The notes under the pieces are model-generated. The model made no database searches and had not been told where the DNA came from. It saw only the letters and a list, made by a program, of their open reading frames with translations. 5,465 bases of DNA from Nanobdellota archaeon. Lineage in GTDB: Archaea; Nanobdellota; Nanobdellia; Woesearchaeales; GW2011-AR9. Positions 1-4,759 of the stretch are shown here, one piece after another; the first letter of the stretch is position 1; every line of letters starts with the position of its first letter. The stretch spans positions 1 through 5,465 of the forward strand of contig JAUYQE010000025.1 of assembly GCA_030695605.1 (NCBI GenBank), written 5' to 3'. Position numbers and translations under genes: made by a program.

Positions 1-1
1 T

Positions 2-97
2 ATCGGGACGGGGGATTTCGGTGTCGGTATGGGCTGCTGCGGTATGGGTGAACAGGGACAATTGCGGTTGTATCTACTTTTGATGAGGAATATTTAA
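2..97 (+). CDS. Possible C-terminal end of a gene cut by the window edge (Gly-rich tail)
   Basis: One frame stays open from the window edge for 31 codons and ends at TAA (95-97). It reads as a glycine-rich tail with the segment GVGMGCCGMGEQGQ and then a short hydrophobic LYLLL stretch. I do not recognise the protein. A second frame is also open for 26 codons from the edge, so the frame choice is weak. The stop codon would lie inside the TATA box of the next gene, giving a very compact junction. Low confidence because so little is visible. Confidence 0.3.
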   Translation: MGTGDFGVGMGCCGMGEQGQLRLYLLLMRNI

Positions 98-100
98 AAA
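93..100 (+). promoter_or_regulatory. TATA box of the 94-residue gene (leaderless)
   Basis: The sequence TTTAAAAA is preceded by purine-rich GAGGAATA, which could serve as a BRE. Its centre lies about 26 bases before the ATG at 123, so transcription should begin at or next to the start codon. No Shine-Dalgarno sequence is present, which fits a leaderless mRNA. Confidence 0.6.
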
Positions 101-122
101 GAGAATACTAATACCAAAAACT

Positions 123-407
123 ATGACACTGGATGAATACATCACACAAACCTACCCCGTTGAATGCAAAGGGAGAAACAAAGTTGGAGATGAGGTCTTA
201 GATCATTCTGTCAGTGTTAAAGTCCAGATATATGAAAGTCCAAAAAGCAATATGATCTCGAGTAATGTTGAGTGTCCACACAACACCGGCGGACATGGAC
301 AGAGATGTAAAGCATCTCATCCAGAAGTGGATAAAGTTGGAGATGGAAAAGGTGTCAGATGCCCCTATAGTTTTGACATTCCGTATGCCTTTGAAACAAA
401 GGAATAA
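123..407 (+). CDS. Small Cys/His-rich protein of unknown function, possible zinc binder
   Basis: This 94-residue protein belongs to no family I recognise. It is rich in potential metal ligands: C15, H28, C51, H53, H58, C62, H66 and C80. Most fall in a block at residues 50-80 that starts ECPHNTGGHGQRC and ends near VRCPYSFDIPY. A compact zinc-binding fold is plausible, but this is inference. No signal peptide or membrane segment is visible, and the protein is polar and mixed-charge. The start is supported by the TATA box about 26 bases upstream and the absence of any ribosome binding site. An overlapping minus-strand frame (198-455) lacks such a promoter. The gene converges on the decayed HerA fragment and vapC on the other strand. 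Confidence 0.65.
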   Translation: MTLDEYITQTYPVECKGRNKVGDEVLDHSVSVKVQIYESPKSNMISSNVECPHNTGGHGQRCKASHPEVDKVGDGKGVRCPYSFDIPYAFETKE

Positions 408-464
408 AGCCCTGCCTGATTTTATTAATTCTTCAATATTGAAAATGTTACTCACTTTTAGCTT

Positions 465-497
465 GTCCCCTTATTGAAAAAAACAGCCGTCCCCTTA
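465..497 (+). repeat. Two direct copies of GTCCCCTTA next to the HerA-fragment boundary
   Basis: The 9-mer GTCCCCTTA occurs at 465-473 and again at 489-497, 24 bases apart. The second copy overlaps the minus-strand stop codon (TAA) of the decayed HerA fragment. It could be a scar of slippage or insertion at the edge of the duplicated block, or it may be chance. Confidence 0.4.
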
Positions 498-637
498 CAT
501 CTCCTTCAGCCTTTCCAGCGCATCTTTCAAGAATTCCTTCTTCTCCGGCATCGCCACCGGCGCACTGCCCCATGCCAGGTTATTCTGGGCCGAATTTGCA
601 CCGGAAAGAGCCGCTCATTGCTATCGTCAAAGACAAT
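494..637 (-). pseudogene. Decayed copy of the 3' end of the HerA-like gene
   Basis: This stretch repeats, in the same orientation, the 3' end of the intact HerA-like gene at 1455-1599, corresponding to residues about 402-448 plus the stop codon. By hand alignment, 497-637 and 1458-1599 differ by nine substitutions and one single-base deletion in a C run (571-574 here, five C in the intact gene). The deletion shifts the frame. The last 18 codons still read MPEKKEFLKDALERLKEM, ending in TAA where the intact gene has TGA. No start or upstream HerA sequence is present, so it cannot encode a functional ATPase. It forms the outer of two direct repeats that bracket vapBC. Confidence 0.9.
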
Positions 638-645
638 GGGGTCGC

Positions 646-664
646 TGGAAGAAAAAGAAAAAAA
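646..664 (-). terminator. Oligo-T termination tract after vapC
   Basis: Directly after the vapC stop codon the minus strand runs through a T7 and a T5 tract separated by one C, then TTCC. Archaeal RNA polymerase commonly terminates in such U-rich tracts without a strong hairpin. The tract lies just outside the HerA fragment, so it closes the vapBC cassette. Confidence 0.6.
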
Positions 665-1063
665 TCAAAGCAGTCCTCTTGCCTCTTCTGGCCTGATTAT
701 TCGTATTCCCCTATATTCTTTAAGATGCAACAAATGTTTATCATAAGTAATGAGATACTCTGAGTTAGATTCAAGAGCACACTCAATAATTTGGTCATCA
801 TCGGGATCATCTTTTACTACTTTTATTTTCGTTTGAGGACTTACCAAAGTTACAAATGTAAGAACTTTCTCCATAATTTCCGATACTTCTTTATCAGAGA
901 AATCAAAATCTCTCTTTAAGATCTCTTGGTATTCTGAAAGAATTTCAGTGGTAGAGTAAATTTTAACCTCTTGTCTAATTAATTCAAACAATAATTTCTG
1001 TGCGACGCTCCCATCCCATAGCGTAGCAGACAGTAATACATTTGTATCAAAAGTAATAGCCAT
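665..1063 (-). CDS. vapC: PIN-domain toxin of a VapBC-type toxin-antitoxin pair
   Basis: This 132-residue protein is a PIN-domain ribonuclease, of the kind annotated as 'putative toxin-antitoxin toxin component, PIN family'. Known VapC toxins cut RNA, often tRNA or rRNA, in the cytoplasm when released from their antitoxin; the target here is unknown. The acidic metal-binding residues are visible: D6 in FDTNVLLSATLW, E44 in LSEYQEIL, D86-D90 in DPDDDQIIECAL, and D108 in ITYDKHLL. The length is normal and the domain looks complete, so catalysis should be possible. The ATG lies two bases after the vapB stop codon, which implies one transcript and translational coupling. It has no promoter of its own and is followed by an oligo-T tract. 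Base composition is more AT-rich than in dnaG and the HerA-like gene, consistent with acquisition. Confidence 0.93.
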   Translation of the reverse strand: MAITFDTNVLLSATLWDGSVAQKLLFELIRQEVKIYSTTEILSEYQEILKRDFDFSDKEVSEIMEKVLTFVTLVSPQTKIKVVKDDPDDDQIIECALESNSEYLITYDKHLLHLKEYRGIRIIRPEEARGLL

Positions 1064-1065
1064 TA

Positions 1066-1314
1066 TTACTTTGCCCGTAAGTCTTTCTCTGCAATCCCCC
1101 TACTTTGAAGTTGCATCTTTGCTTTTTTGGCAAAAAGCCCCAGATTTTTAATAAGCTCTTCTTTACTAGGCGTGGTAATCATTTTTAAGATAATGGTGTC
1201 TTTGATCCCCACTACTGCAAAAACTGTTCCTTCGTCTACATGAACCTCTGCGCGTATATCTTGGGGAATTACGATTTGCCCTTTGGATGACATTCTAACG
1301 GTTTCGACATTCAT
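1066..1314 (-). CDS. vapB: AbrB/SpoVT-type antitoxin of the VapBC pair
   Basis: This 82-residue protein begins with a swapped-hairpin AbrB domain (residues 1-47), with the typical strand MSSKGQIVIPQDIRAEVHV followed by DEGTVFAVVG. The remainder is a charged helical tail, KEELIKNLGLFAKKAKMQL and on, which in this family wraps around and inhibits the toxin. The expected roles are neutralising the adjacent PIN toxin and, with it, binding the operon promoter to repress transcription. The ATG is supported by GGAGG at 1323-1327 with an 8-base spacer. It is the first gene of a two-gene operon. The antitoxin-first order and the two-base gap to vapC are typical. Confidence 0.93.
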   Translation of the reverse strand: MNVETVRMSSKGQIVIPQDIRAEVHVDEGTVFAVVGIKDTIILKMITTPSKEELIKNLGLFAKKAKMQLQSRGIAEKDLRAK

Positions 1315-1347
1315 AGTGACATCCTCCGATTATCTTACATTCTTACT

Positions 1348-1362
1348 ATAAGCATAGCTTAT
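1348..1362. promoter_or_regulatory. Inverted repeat overlapping the vapBC TATA box, candidate operator
   Basis: ATAAGC-ATA-GCTTAT is a perfect 6-bp inverted repeat with a 3-base spacer. It overlaps the downstream edge of the TATA box and lies between it and the predicted transcription start. A VapB dimer bound here would block TBP or polymerase, which fits the autoregulation known for VapBC operons. The assignment is inferred from position and symmetry only. Confidence 0.5.
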
Positions 1363-1367
1363 TTAAA
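1360..1367 (-). promoter_or_regulatory. TATA box (with BRE) of the vapBC operon
   Basis: On the minus strand CGGAAGG (BRE-like) is followed by TTTAAATA. The predicted start of transcription is near 1337, leaving a leader of about 20 bases that contains the GGAGG ribosome binding site (1323-1327) before the vapB ATG. The module therefore has its own promoter, independent of the HerA-like gene. Confidence 0.7.
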
Positions 1368-1373
1368 CCTTCC

Positions 1374-1390
1374 GGTCGAAAATGGCGACC
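1374..1390. repeat. Short inverted repeat upstream of the vapBC promoter
   Basis: GGTCG and CGACC form a perfect 5-bp inverted repeat with a 7-base loop, just upstream of the vapBC BRE and about 65 bases after the HerA stop codon. It might be an upstream control site or part of the HerA transcript end, but no T tract follows it. I see no gene in the stretch between the HerA stop codon and the vapBC promoter. Confidence 0.3.
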
Positions 1391-1454
1391 CAATATTCTT
1401 GCCTGCTCAAGCAATTAGGTCATATCAGCAAAGTGCTCAGAGAACTCCGATACT

Positions 1455-1599
1455 CTCACATCTCCTTCAGCCTTTCCAGCGCATCTTTCAAGAACTCCTT
1501 CTTCTCCGGCATCGCCACCGGCGCACTGCCCCCATGCCAGGTTATTCGGGGCCGGATCTGCACCGGAAAAAGCCGTTCGTTGCTATCGTCGAAAACAAT
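1455..1599 (-). repeat. Inner copy of the direct repeat flanking vapBC (intact HerA gene end)
   Basis: This is the coding 3' end of the HerA-like gene, repeated at 494-637. The two copies bracket an 820-bp segment (about 638-1457) that holds vapBC, its promoter and its terminator. Similarity stops right beyond the stop codon on one side and near codon 402 on the other. The half nearest the stop codon is almost identical between copies, while the other half carries eight of the nine substitutions. Confidence 0.9.
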
Positions 1600-2802
1600 C
1601 GCTGCACCTGTAACCCGCGGCAAAGTGTTCAGCTCATCCTCCAACCCCCGGCGCATGTAGCTCTGCAATAACTGCCCTAAAGCATCAACGTCTATTTTCG
1701 CCGTCAGCCGATGGGCGATGACGGCATCGGCCTGCGTGATGACGTCCGTATGAATTTTCCCGGGCTGCTGCGAAGCCAAAATTAAAGAAATGCCGGGCTG
1801 CCGGCCTTCCCGAAGGAGGGTTATCAAAGCATCCGTTGCTGCCGTTTTCCCATCGCTCGGCAATAATTCATGTGCTTCATCCAGACCAATCCACACTAAC
1901 GGCTCTTCGAGCTTCACTTCTTTCTCTTTGCGAAAATAATGCATCGCAGCGTCCACCGTCTTGAATTCTTCCGTCTTCCGCGCCAGCAGGCGTTGATTAA
2001 AGAGGGCCCTACTAATCAACCCCACGACCAGCGCTTTGATCTGCCAGCCGGAAGCCATGGTGGCATAGGGGCTGAGATCCAGTACTGTCACTTGCCCCGC
2101 AGAAACGATATCCTTCAGCGGCGTGCCTTCTTGGGCAAAAATCTCCCAGCCCTGCGCTTTCCGCAATTCATTAACCAGAATGTTCCGCGTGACGATGTCG
2201 CTCTCAGTATCCTTGCGCACCGCTGCGATGAGATCTTCCAATTCATATCCGACACTTTGCTTCGCAAAGTCCTGCACGAGGCGGGTCAGCAGCACTCCCG
2301 CAGCCGAGTCCGGATCAAAGCGAAAAGTGGTGCACCAATCTTCGGCGGTAACATCCAAAGGCCGTATGGCAAAAGGGAAATCTACCGGCAGGCCTTGTTC
2401 CCGGAAGCGGGCATAAAATCCGGATGGCGTGAATAATTTTACGTCAAACCCTTTGGGCTCCATGCCCCACTGCCGCAGCAGCTCCGCATCCTGAAAATTA
2501 GGATACTTCATCGTCCAATAAATGCCCATGGTGTCGAGCAGGAGAATAGAAAGGTTCTGCTTGATTTCTGACGGAAGATCGGCTAAGCCTTCAGCAATGA
2601 CGCCGAGTGAGTAACTTTTTCCGCTGCCCCTTTTGCCGACGACAAAAACGACATGCGAACCGGCCACATCAAGATAGACCGGATTCGACAAAGAAGTAGC
2701 CTGCCCCATCTGGATGTACTGCTTGCCCAGAAAGACCGTGCCCTCTTTGCCGTACTTTTCAAGATCTTTCTTGCTCCTGCCGATAATCACCTCGAAGACC
2801 AT
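1456..2802 (-). CDS. HerA/DUF87-type DNA-translocating ATPase
   Basis: This 448-residue P-loop ATPase belongs to the HerA/FtsK superfamily. The family includes hexameric DNA translocases that resect or move duplex DNA, in archaea often with the nuclease NurA. The N-terminal 50 residues form a small beta-rich region resembling the HAS barrel. Walker A is GKRGSGKS (56-63) and Walker B is VWIGLDEAHE (303-312, D308 and E309). Candidate arginine-finger and sensor segments are LREGRQPG (330-337) and ILASQQP (341-347). The catalytic set looks complete. No nurA, mre11 or rad50 is in view, so pairing with NurA is unproven and I withhold a symbol. The start is chosen because a TATA-like element lies about 26 bases upstream and no ribosome binding site precedes the ATG, only a pyrimidine tract. 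Its final 47 codons are duplicated downstream around vapBC. Confidence 0.9.
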   Translation of the reverse strand: MVFEVIIGRSKKDLEKYGKEGTVFLGKQYIQMGQATSLSNPVYLDVAGSHVVFVVGKRGSGKSYSLGVIAEGLADLPSEIKQNLSILLLDTMGIYWTMKYPNFQDAELLRQWGMEPKGFDVKLFTPSGFYARFREQGLPVDFPFAIRPLDVTAEDWCTTFRFDPDSAAGVLLTRLVQDFAKQSVGYELEDLIAAVRKDTESDIVTRNILVNELRKAQGWEIFAQEGTPLKDIVSAGQVTVLDLSPYATMASGWQIKALVVGLISRALFNQRLLARKTEEFKTVDAAMHYFRKEKEVKLEEPLVWIGLDEAHELLPSDGKTAATDALITLLREGRQPGISLILASQQPGKIHTDVITQADAVIAHRLTAKIDVDALGQLLQSYMRRGLEDELNTLPRVTGAAIVFDDSNERLFPVQIRPRITWHGGSAPVAMPEKKEFLKDALERLKEM

Positions 2803-2824
2803 GAAAGAAAAGAAGAAAAGAAGG

Positions 2825-2832
2825 CATAAAAA
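2825..2832 (-). promoter_or_regulatory. TATA-like element of the HerA-like gene (leaderless)
   Basis: TTTTTATG on the minus strand is centred about 26 bases before the ATG at 2802, placing the transcription start at or beside the start codon. The intervening sequence is almost pure pyrimidine (CTTCTTTTCTTC) with no Shine-Dalgarno. The element directly follows, and by two bases overlaps, the hairpin after dnaG. Confidence 0.5.
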
Positions 2833-2863
2833 GGTATCGGGAAAAAAGTCCTCCCGATACCTT
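2831..2863 (-). terminator. Strong hairpin after dnaG, probable terminator or processing site
   Basis: Nine bases after the dnaG stop region the minus strand holds AAGGTATCGGG, an 11-base loop AGGACTTTTTT, and the perfect complement CCCGATACCTT, followed by TTT. The 11-bp stem with a T6 run in the loop and T residues after it could end dnaG transcription or protect its 3' end. It also separates dnaG from the downstream HerA-like promoter. Confidence 0.7.
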
Positions 2864-2871
2864 CATCACAT

Positions 2872-4155
2872 CTACAAACTCTCGTCCGTCAGCACCCGTA
2901 CTTTGCTCATTTCTTTTACCGTTGAGCCCGTGCCCAGCACATGCGTGACACCCACTTTTTCTGCCAGGTGCACTAAGTCCGGGTCGACCGTTCCATCCAA
3001 AGCAATGGCATAGACCCCGCCGTTGAGGCTCTGGACCGTCGAACTTAATTCGCTCAGCGGCACTTTCCCCAGAATGTTCAGGTTCTGGTCGAAGATGCAC
3101 GCTCCATGGGTTCCAAAGAGATCATCCATGACACTTTTGAAAACGGACTTTTCTTCCGGCGTCAGCGAAGACCCGTCCGGCCGGCTCAGCGGAGGACGAG
3201 ATCCCCCTAAAGGCGGCCGGGCATAGCGTTGCGGGCGGCTGTTCAGCGGACGGCTCGGGGCCGTAACCCGCAAGCTTTGCCGCAAGCGCTCCGGCTGCTC
3301 TTTCAGGGCGCCGGTTTCATCCACACCCAGCTCCAATTTCGCCTGCTCTGCGGTTACCCGGCTGCGCAAGGCTTTGTGGATTTCTTTCTTGGTAATTTCT
3401 TCCACTTCCTTGCCATCCGGAGCCCGGCAGACAAAGTCGATTTCCGCGACGCTTAACAGCTCGCGGATAATCAAATTGCCGCCCCGATCGCCATCTACAA
3501 AGAGGGTAGTGGTTTTCTTTTTCGTCAGCTCTATAATCGTTTCCGGGCAGGACGTCCCGTTCATGGCAATGACGTTCTTGAAGCCTTGCCGCAGAAGATT
3601 TATCACATCAGCACGCCCTTCGACGATGACAATCTCTTCACTCTCGTCAATCGCCGGGCCGGCTGCTAAACGCTCCCGGCCATATTCGACGGCTTCCATA
3701 ACCCGGACGGACTTGGCTACTTCGTCCGTTAATTCCTGGGAATCGGGGAGGGTGCTTTCCATGAGCGTCTTCAGCAGCTCTTTAGCCCGTTCCACGACAA
3801 ACTGCCGCTTGCTGATGCGGATATCTTCAAGATTGGTAACTTCCAGCTTGGCCGTGCACGGCCCGATGCGCTGGATGACTTCCATAGATGCCGCAATGAT
3901 GGCGGTTTCTGTCTTATCCAGAGAACTGGGAATAATAATTTCGCCCGAGGTTTTCCCAGAGCTGGTATTGGTATTTACTTCAATCCGGCCAATTCTGCCG
4001 GAGCGCTGCAACTCCCGCAATTCGAGCTCATTACCGAGCAAGCCTTCTGTCTGGCCAAAGATCGCGCCAATGACATCAGGACGATCAACAATGCCTGCAA
4101 TGGAAATGCGTGAATGAATGATATATTTAGCCGCTACTGGGCTTATTTTTGCCAT
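2872..4155 (-). CDS. dnaG: Archaeal DnaG-type primase (Toprim domain)
   Basis: This 427-residue protein has the full architecture of archaeal DnaG. In archaea it has been reported both to make RNA primers and to be a subunit of the RNA exosome, so either replication or RNA decay may be its main role. The N-terminal domain (1-170) begins MAKISPVAAKYIIHSRI and includes the conserved DVIGAIFGQTEGLLG. The Toprim domain (about 173-255) shows the catalytic glutamate E179 in VEGRADV and the metal-binding pair D221/D223 in FVDGDRGG. A Pro/Arg-rich linker (285-330) leads to a conserved C-terminal domain (331-427) starting LTPEEKSVFKSVMDDLFGTHG. There are no bacterial-type zinc or helicase-binding domains. 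The ATG is supported by GGAGG seven bases upstream. A hairpin and the HerA-like gene follow on the same strand. Confidence 0.97.
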   Translation of the reverse strand: MAKISPVAAKYIIHSRISIAGIVDRPDVIGAIFGQTEGLLGNELELRELQRSGRIGRIEVNTNTSSGKTSGEIIIPSSLDKTETAIIAASMEVIQRIGPCTAKLEVTNLEDIRISKRQFVVERAKELLKTLMESTLPDSQELTDEVAKSVRVMEAVEYGRERLAAGPAIDESEEIVIVEGRADVINLLRQGFKNVIAMNGTSCPETIIELTKKKTTTLFVDGDRGGNLIIRELLSVAEIDFVCRAPDGKEVEEITKKEIHKALRSRVTAEQAKLELGVDETGALKEQPERLRQSLRVTAPSRPLNSRPQRYARPPLGGSRPPLSRPDGSSLTPEEKSVFKSVMDDLFGTHGACIFDQNLNILGKVPLSELSSTVQSLNGGVYAIALDGTVDPDLVHLAEKVGVTHVLGTGSTVKEMSKVRVLTDESL

Positions 4156-4162
4156 GGTTTTG

Positions 4163-4167
4163 CCTCC
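4163..4167 (-). promoter_or_regulatory. Shine-Dalgarno site of dnaG
   Basis: GGAGG (minus strand) sits seven bases before the dnaG ATG and fixes that start. It contrasts with the three leaderless genes in the window. No convincing TATA box lies within 30 bases, so dnaG probably has a leader transcribed from farther upstream. Confidence 0.8.
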
Positions 4168-4209
4168 GTGTTAAGAAAGAGCTGTAGCTTTATTCGCTTA
4201 CTCGGCGGG

Positions 4210-4225
4210 GAACGGCGTACCGTTC
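4210..4225 (-). repeat. Perfect hairpin in the dnaG upstream region
   Basis: On the minus strand GAACGG-TACG-CCGTTC forms a 6-bp stem closed by a UACG loop, about 55 bases before the dnaG start codon. If the leader is transcribed, this small stable hairpin could affect translation or RNA stability. No protein or ligand site is recognised. Confidence 0.45.
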
Positions 4226-4393
4226 ACATCCTGATAAAGCAGAGGAATGAACATGCTGCAGTCTTTCTGAGTTATTGTTTTATTGATTTTGTATTGTTAT
4301 GTTCCTTTGATAAACCCTGCAGAAAAACAGAACTACTTTCTTACTTCTTTGAACGAGATTTTATTCTTCTTTGACTCTGATACAATTGGATAC

Positions 4394-4413
4394 GCTTCAC
4401 TCATTTGTGAAGC
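4394..4413. repeat. Inverted repeat GCTTCAC / GTGAAGC
   Basis: A perfect 7-bp inverted repeat with a 6-base loop lies about 50 bases after the candidate RNA at 4460-4533. A further partial copy, GTGAAG at 4416-4421, is adjacent and joined through CACGTG. It could be a terminator or processing hairpin of the upstream RNA, or a protein-binding site. No T tract follows it on either strand. Confidence 0.4.
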
Positions 4414-4459
4414 ACGTGAAGTTTGAAAGGCCCTATCTTTCTTTGGTATGAAAGGAATG

Positions 4460-4533
4460 AAGCCCGAACGTAACCCCCGAGTTCATTGCTTGGGTTTCCC
4501 GTTGGCTCCCGCAGGTACTCTCACCTCGGGCTC
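4460..4533 (-). ncRNA. Candidate structured RNA of 74+ nt upstream of dnaG
   Basis: The 5' end GAGCCCGA and the 3' segment TCGGGCTT pair to close a 74-nt domain (8 bp, one G-U pair). Inside are a small hairpin with stem GGTG/TACC (4514-4525) and GGG-AAA-CCC (4492-4500). A TATA box predicts transcription starting within a few bases of the closing stem. The terminal G-U pair would be an A-C mismatch on the plus strand, favouring the minus strand. CCCGAG at the 5' end can instead pair with CTCGGG (complement of 4476-4481), an alternative that excludes the closing stem, so it might switch. It fits no tRNA, 5S rRNA, C/D or H/ACA pattern I know. It could be an independent small RNA or a domain of a long dnaG leader. 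Its true 3' end is unknown. Confidence 0.5.
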
Positions 4534-4557
4534 TATTTCTTGTTCGGAGCTCTTTAA

Positions 4558-4565
4558 TTTATAAA
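4558..4565 (-). promoter_or_regulatory. TATA box of the candidate RNA upstream of dnaG
   Basis: TTTATAAA on the minus strand, with CCCGAAATG just upstream, is a strong archaeal TATA match. It predicts transcription starting near 4535, essentially at the first base of the closing stem at 4533. It may also drive dnaG if the transcript reads through. Confidence 0.6.
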
Positions 4566-4605
4566 CATTTCGGGCGAGAAATCTGAAAAGGGAAAGCAGG
4601 GAGAA

Positions 4606-4615
4606 CAATAAAAAC
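4606..4615 (-). terminator. Oligo-T terminator of the candidate small RNA
   Basis: After hairpin 3 and a GGGG run, the minus strand continues TTTTTATTGTT. This hairpin-plus-T arrangement is suitable for archaeal termination and sets the 3' end near 4608. Confidence 0.55.
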
Positions 4616-4730
4616 CCCAACAAGCCGGTTTTACCCGGCCTGCTGAGGAGCACAAAGGCTTGCGCCTTTGGCTCCGCTCAAGGAAATGTGACTTCCCTCA
4701 AGCGGAAAAGAGGTGGTTTTGAGGTGTTAT
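4608..4730 (-). ncRNA. Candidate small RNA with three hairpins and an oligo-T end
   Basis: A roughly 120-nt minus-strand transcript is supported by a TATA box, three consecutive hairpins and a T5 tract. Hairpin 1 (4674-4705) has a 13-bp stem CCGCTTGAGGGAA with loop GTCACA. Hairpin 2 (4647-4675) has CAAAGGC-GCAA-GCCTTTG, a GNRA tetraloop, extended past a one-base bulge by GGAGC/GCTCC, whose last two pairs compete with hairpin 1. Hairpin 3 (4621-4642) has CAGGCCGG, loop GTAAAA and CCGGCTTG. Three pairs in hairpin 1 and one in hairpin 3 are G-U on this strand but A-C mismatches on the plus strand, so the minus strand is the folded one. The first 25 or so bases (about 4730-4706) look unstructured. 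I do not recognise the family; no C/D, ACA box or SRP signature is present. A faint resemblance of the last hairpin to a conserved RNase P segment is not backed by the matching partner strand. Confidence 0.65.
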
Positions 4731-4750
4731 ACCACTTGAAAATAGTGCTA

Positions 4751-4759
4751 TTATATAAA
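4751..4759 (-). promoter_or_regulatory. TATA box of the three-hairpin RNA
   Basis: TTTATATAA on the minus strand, preceded by CCAAAACA, predicts transcription starting near 4729. The motif is nearly symmetric, so it could in principle work on the plus strand too. However, the plus-strand gene downstream has a better-placed TATA box of its own. Confidence 0.6.

Larger units (their letters stand above)
4156..4459 (-). other. Long upstream region of dnaG without a gene
   Basis: About 300 AT-rich bases separate dnaG from the candidate RNA upstream. I find no credible protein gene: the plus-strand 86-codon frame at 4114-4374 starts inside dnaG and has no promoter. No clear TATA box for dnaG is visible; AATAAA about 40 bases upstream of the ATG is a weak option. 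Two perfect inverted repeats (4210-4225 and 4394-4413) lie here. The region may be an untranslated leader of dnaG, a spacer after an independent RNA gene, or both. Confidence 0.5.

Noticed and set aside
638..1457. vapBC segment as an insertion sequence
   Set aside because: No transposase, no terminal inverted repeats and no short target duplication at its borders; the flanks are long copies of a host gene end.
497..1671. Similar plus-strand frames at 474-746 and 1382-1671 that look like paralogous proteins
   Set aside because: They resemble each other only because both are antisense reads of the two HerA-end copies.
1939..2436. 165-codon plus-strand frame opposite the HerA-like gene
   Set aside because: It lies fully inside the conserved ATPase on the other strand and has no independent support.
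2759..3100. 113-codon minus-strand frame bridging dnaG and the HerA-like gene
   Set aside because: It is a different frame of the dnaG 3' end running through the terminator hairpin, with no start signals.
3374..4117. 247-codon plus-strand frame opposite dnaG
   Set aside because: It is antisense to a clearly conserved primase, Ser/Arg-rich with no recognisable motif, and has no promoter or ribosome binding site. It is a shadow frame.
4114..4374. 86-codon plus-strand frame upstream of dnaG
   Set aside because: It starts inside dnaG on the opposite strand, has no TATA box or Shine-Dalgarno, and shows no recognisable domain.
4460..4533. tRNA gene on either strand (74 bases with a closing stem of acceptor-like length)
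   Set aside because: No TTCGAAT-like T loop, no T-arm or anticodon-arm pairing at the expected places, and no D-loop GG.
4459..4550. Resemblance of the minus strand (TCCGAACA...GAGCCC...AGTACC...GGGAAACCC) to 5S rRNA
   Set aside because: The order of short motifs recalls 5S rRNA, but the sequence upstream is a TATA box. No helix I or II partners exist, and the 5' GAGCCCGA pairs in a way that 5S rRNA does not.
4608..4730. RNase P RNA (GAGGGAAGTC and AAAACCGGCTTG resemble conserved segments)
   Set aside because: The two segments cannot form the P4 pairing: each pairs locally in its own hairpin instead. The length of about 120 nt is too short.
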